A stretch of 64,000 nt of DNA from Bog-756 sp963833585 (GTDB lineage Bacteria > Actinomycetota > Acidimicrobiia > Acidimicrobiales > RAAP-2). A program made the position numbers and the translations under genes. Below are positions 61,717 to 64,000 of the stretch, in pieces (position 1 is the stretch's first letter; each line of letters opens with the position of its first letter). The notes under the pieces were generated by a model. It searched no databases, was not told the DNA's origin, and saw nothing but the letters and a program-made list of their open reading frames with translations. Location: contig CAWHYF010000005.1 of assembly GCA_963833585.1 (NCBI GenBank), positions 682,001 through 746,000 on the forward strand. Reading direction: 5' to 3'.

Positions 61717-62652
61717 ATGACGACTCGCACGGTCAGCAGGGAGAAGGAACGAGGGGTTCGGGCGGCGCCTCCCCGCGCCCCGGGCGCGGCTGCGACCCGG
61801 GTCGCCGGGCCCGGCGGCCGCAGCCGGAGCTCCGATGCCGACAGCCTGGGACTCTTCCTCCGTGACCTCGACCACCACCCCCTGCCCGACCATGCGGCAC
61901 AGACCGAACTGGCCAAGCGGGTGGCGGGCGGGGACGACGCCGCCCGGCGGGAGATGGTGGCGGCCAACCTCCGCCTGGTGGTGCACTGGGCCCGTCGCTA
62001 CCAGGACCGCGGGGTGGACCTCCCCGACCTCATCCAGGAGGGCACGTTCGGCCTGATGCGCGCCGTCGACAAGTTCGACTGGGAGCGCGGCTTCCGGTTC
62101 TCCACCTACGCCACCTGGTGGATCCGTCAGGCCCTGCAGCGGGCCGTCCAGCAGCACGGTCGCACCATCCGCCTCCCGATGGAGGTGGCCGAACGCAACC
62201 AGCAGGTGGACGCGGCCATGTGGGAGCTGACCCACCAGTTCCAGCGGCCGCCGACCGATGACGAGATGGACAACGCCACCAACACCACGGCGGAGGTTCG
62301 CTCGGACCTCTCCCAGGTGGCCCGGGTGGTGGCCAGTCTGGACCAGCCCGCCACCTCGGACTCGACGGCCACGCTGGGGGATCTGGTCTCGACCGACCTG
62401 AGCGACTTCGAGGACGACGTCGCCTCCGAGCTCACCCTGGACCTGGTCCGCCAAGCCGTGGACCGCCTCACCGACCTGCAGCGCCAGGTCATCCGCCACC
62501 GGTTCGGCTTCGACGGGAGCGATCCGGCGTCGCTGCAGACCACCGCCGAGCGGTTGGGCATCGGCGTCCGCAAGGTGCGCCAGGCGGAGGCGGAGGCGCT
62601 CGAGCTGCTGGGCGACAGCGAGATGCTCGAAGCCGCCCACGAGGCCGCCTGA
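61717..62652 (+). CDS. Sigma-70 family RNA polymerase sigma factor (group 2-like)
   Basis: A 311-residue sigma factor with regions 1.2 to 4 but no long region 1.1. Region 1.2: DSLGLFLRDLDHHPLPDH. Region 2: MVAANLRLVVHWARRYQDRGVDLPDLIQEGTFGLMRAVDKFDWERGFRFSTYATWWIRQALQRAV (read in pieces), with the -10 recognition helix at its end. Region 3: VDAAMWELTHQFQRPPTDDEM. Region 4: VDRLTDLQRQVIRHRFGFDG and a helix-turn-helix SLQTTAERLGIGVRKVRQAEAEAL. The length and domain set suggest an alternative, primary-like sigma factor. I use the ATG at 61717; an in-frame ATG at 61705 is also possible. An inverted repeat and ECF-like promoter lie upstream. Confidence 0.93.
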   Translation: MTTRTVSREKERGVRAAPPRAPGAAATRVAGPGGRSRSSDADSLGLFLRDLDHHPLPDHAAQTELAKRVAGGDDAARREMVAANLRLVVHWARRYQDRGVDLPDLIQEGTFGLMRAVDKFDWERGFRFSTYATWWIRQALQRAVQQHGRTIRLPMEVAERNQQVDAAMWELTHQFQRPPTDDEMDNATNTTAEVRSDLSQVARVVASLDQPATSDSTATLGDLVSTDLSDFEDDVASELTLDLVRQAVDRLTDLQRQVIRHRFGFDGSDPASLQTTAERLGIGVRKVRQAEAEALELLGDSEMLEAAHEAA

Positions 62653-62666
62653 GCCCTGCGTCCCCC

Positions 62667-62713
62667 GGATGATGCGGCGGCGGCCGCGGCGGGGATGATG
62701 TGGCCGCGGCGGG
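62667..62713. repeat. Short imperfect tandem duplication
   Basis: GGATGATG followed by a GCCGCGGCGG-rich segment occurs twice in a row (62667-62692 and 62693-62713), the second copy slightly shorter. It lies between the convergent sigma-factor and pseudouridine-synthase genes. Confidence 0.6.
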
Positions 62714-62731
62714 CTTGGGGGGACCGGCCTC

Positions 62732-63676
62732 TCAGGGGGTTAGGCGGTCGAGCTGGTGGCGCAGGTCCCCGGGGAGATCGGAGGTCCAGGTCATCGGCTC
62801 TCCGGTCCGGGGGTGCTCGAGCGCCAACGCCGAGGCGTGCAGGAACGGCCGGGTGAGCACGGCGTCCGGCAGGGAGCGGCCCTGGGCGTAGGTCTCGTCA
62901 CCCACCACCGGGTGTCCGATGGCGGCCAGGTGGACCCGGATCTGATGGGTACGGCCGGTCTCGAGGGTGGCGGTGACCAGGGTGGTGGGGGCCGGCCCGG
63001 TGAACCGCCGGTCCACGTGGTACCGGGTCCGGGCCTCCTTGCCCTTGCGGGACACCGCCATCCGGGTGGGTGATCCGACCGACCGGCCGACAGGGGCGTC
63101 GATCACGCCGCTGGTGCCGTCGACCGTGCCGAGCACCAGGGCGCGGTAGGTGCGGGTCACCTGGCGCCGGCTCAGCTGGTCCACCAGCGAGCGGTAGGCG
63201 TCCGGAGTCCGGGCCACCACCAGCAGGCCCGAGGTGCCCCGGTCCAACCGATGGACGATGCCGGGCCGGTCGGGGTCCGCCCCCACCGCCCGGGCCACCG
63301 AGCCCAGCTCCGGGTAGCGGGCCAGCAGCCCCTGCACCAGGGTCCCGCGGCGATGACCCGCCCCGGGGTGGACCACCAGACCGGCGGGCTTGTCCACCAC
63401 CGCGAGGTCGGGGTCCTCGTAGACCACCCCGAACTCGACCTCGCCATCCCCGGTGAGCGCGGCGGGGAGATCGCGCTCGGGCCGGTCGACCTGGAGCTCC
63501 TGGCCCACCCGCAGGGCGGTGCTGCGGCTCCGGACGGTCGTCCCGTCGATCCTGACCCTCCCCTGCTCCACCAAGGTGTTGACCGTGGCCCGGGACAGGT
63601 CCGCCACCAAGGACACCGCCTTGTCCACCCGGACGCCGTCGAGCGAGGCCGGAACCCGCACGGTCAGGACGGTCAT
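62732..63676 (-). CDS. RluA/RluD-family rRNA pseudouridine synthase
   Basis: A 314-residue enzyme that converts uridines to pseudouridine in 23S rRNA (RluD type). The N-terminal S4 domain reads RVDKAVSLVADLSRATVNTLVEQGRVRIDG (in pieces). The catalytic domain has LAVVDKPAGLVVHPGAGHRRGTLVQGLLARYPEL (in pieces), the active-site Asp in GIVHRLDRGTSGLLVVARTP, AVSRKGKEARTRYHV and LETGRTHQIRVHLAAIGHPVVGDETYA. It lies directly downstream of lspA and overlaps its expected stop (ATGA), the common lspA-rluD order. Confidence 0.94.
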   Translation of the reverse strand: MTVLTVRVPASLDGVRVDKAVSLVADLSRATVNTLVEQGRVRIDGTTVRSRSTALRVGQELQVDRPERDLPAALTGDGEVEFGVVYEDPDLAVVDKPAGLVVHPGAGHRRGTLVQGLLARYPELGSVARAVGADPDRPGIVHRLDRGTSGLLVVARTPDAYRSLVDQLSRRQVTRTYRALVLGTVDGTSGVIDAPVGRSVGSPTRMAVSRKGKEARTRYHVDRRFTGPAPTTLVTATLETGRTHQIRVHLAAIGHPVVGDETYAQGRSLPDAVLTRPFLHASALALEHPRTGEPMTWTSDLPGDLRHQLDRLTP

Positions 63677-64000
63677 GGCGGGCGGGGGCGCGCACCAGGG
63701 ACACCAGCAGGAGGAGACAGCCCACCACGATGGAGGCGTCCGCCACGTTGAAGGTGGGCCAGAAGTGGAGGGCCACGAAATCCACCACCGCCCCGTGGTC
63801 GCCGCGGAAGAACCGATCGGTGAGATTGCCCAGTGCTCCCCCGAGGATGAGACCGAGGATGGCGGCCCGGCCGGCCGTCGGGGCCCGCCACGCCATCACC
63901 AGGAGCACCCCCACCACCGCCACCGCCACCGGCACCAGCACGAAAGCCTTTCCCTGGAACAGGCTGAAGGACGCACCGGTGTTCCGGGACAGTTCGAAGT
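63673..64000 (-). CDS. lspA: Lipoprotein signal peptidase, C-terminal part (cut by window, apparent missing base near the 3' end)
   Basis: Inner-membrane aspartic peptidase that removes signal peptides from lipidated prolipoproteins. The visible part starts at the conserved NTGASFSL, then three helices with GGALGNLTDRFFRGDHGAVVDF (first catalytic Asp in NLTDR) and FWPTFNVADASIVVGCLLLL (second Asp in NVADA). In the frame read, no stop occurs before 62898, which would run through all of rluD. A single missing base, probably in the GGGGG run at 63684-63688, would place the stop at 63673 and give the usual ATGA overlap with rluD. The N-terminus lies outside the window. Confidence 0.88.
   Translation of the reverse strand, partial: LRTVPEHRCVLQPVPGKGFRAGAGGGGGGGGAPGDGVAGPDGRPGRHPRSHPRGSTGQSHRSVLPRRPRGGGGFRGPPLLAHLQRGGRLHRGGLSPPAGVPGARPRPP

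Overview
The window is very GC-rich (roughly 70% or more, with G/C at nearly every third codon position). It looks like a chromosomal segment of a high-GC actinobacterium. Three markers support this: an mIHF-type integration host factor, a Bpa-type proteasome activator and an F420-type luciferase-fold oxidoreductase. The block priA-metK-coaBC-rpoZ-gmk-mihF ... pyrF-pyrD-carB-carA-pyrC-pyrB-pyrR-nusB-efp-pepP-aroQ-aroB-aroK-aroC follows an order known in part from mycobacteria. Several conserved but unnamed proteins make a deep-branching class such as Acidimicrobiia my best guess; this is inference.

Layout. 1-4.25 kb: minus-strand housekeeping genes priA (cut by the window), metK, coaBC, rpoZ, gmk, mihF. 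4.4-8.3 kb: an inserted plus-strand 5-oxoprolinase pair (pxpA, fused pxpB-pxpC), a GNAT acetyltransferase and an unknown protein. 8.3-23.1 kb: one long minus-strand array that makes pyrimidines and the shikimate-pathway trunk, with efp, nusB and an M24 peptidase inside; a PyrR-binding-loop match lies in front of pyrR. 23.1-29.2 kb: prepilin peptidase, nfuA, a Cys-rich protein, small proteins, a lipoprotein, DUF3151 and tyrS. 29.4-38.9 kb: carotenoid oxygenase, LytR-CpsA-Psr ligase, and a menaquinone cluster (menD, menH, menA, menB, menE) ending in an SDR. 39-41.2 kb: paired amidohydrolases. 41.3-43.6 kb: a lower-GC island with a GT-C membrane glycosyltransferase, a decayed methyltransferase-like ORF and a tRNA-T-arm-like remnant. 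43.6-49.5 kb: an ABC-2 exporter, an F420-type oxidoreductase and an overlapping GlcD/ThDP-enzyme pair. 49.5-59.2 kb: a YyaL-type thioredoxin-domain protein, an unknown protein, a phosphodiesterase, bpa, dnaE and an unknown protein with a structured leader. 59.3-64 kb: an Rrf2 regulator, a channel-like membrane protein, a phosphatase, a sigma-70-family factor, an RluD-type pseudouridine synthase and lspA (cut by the window).

Regulation. About fifteen starts follow the same pattern: an nAnnnT (mostly TAnnnT) hexamer 6-8 nt before the start codon and no Shine-Dalgarno sequence, which is the signature of leaderless transcripts. One such promoter appears to fire both ways between nfuA and a Cys-rich protein. 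Another starts an 8-codon upstream ORF that overlaps the ABC ATPase start as ATGA.

Quality. At least five otherwise conserved genes (priA, aroC, a yyaL homologue, prepilin peptidase, lspA) carry apparent single-base indels, mostly in or near short G/C runs. Uncorrected assembly error explains this better than real gene decay.
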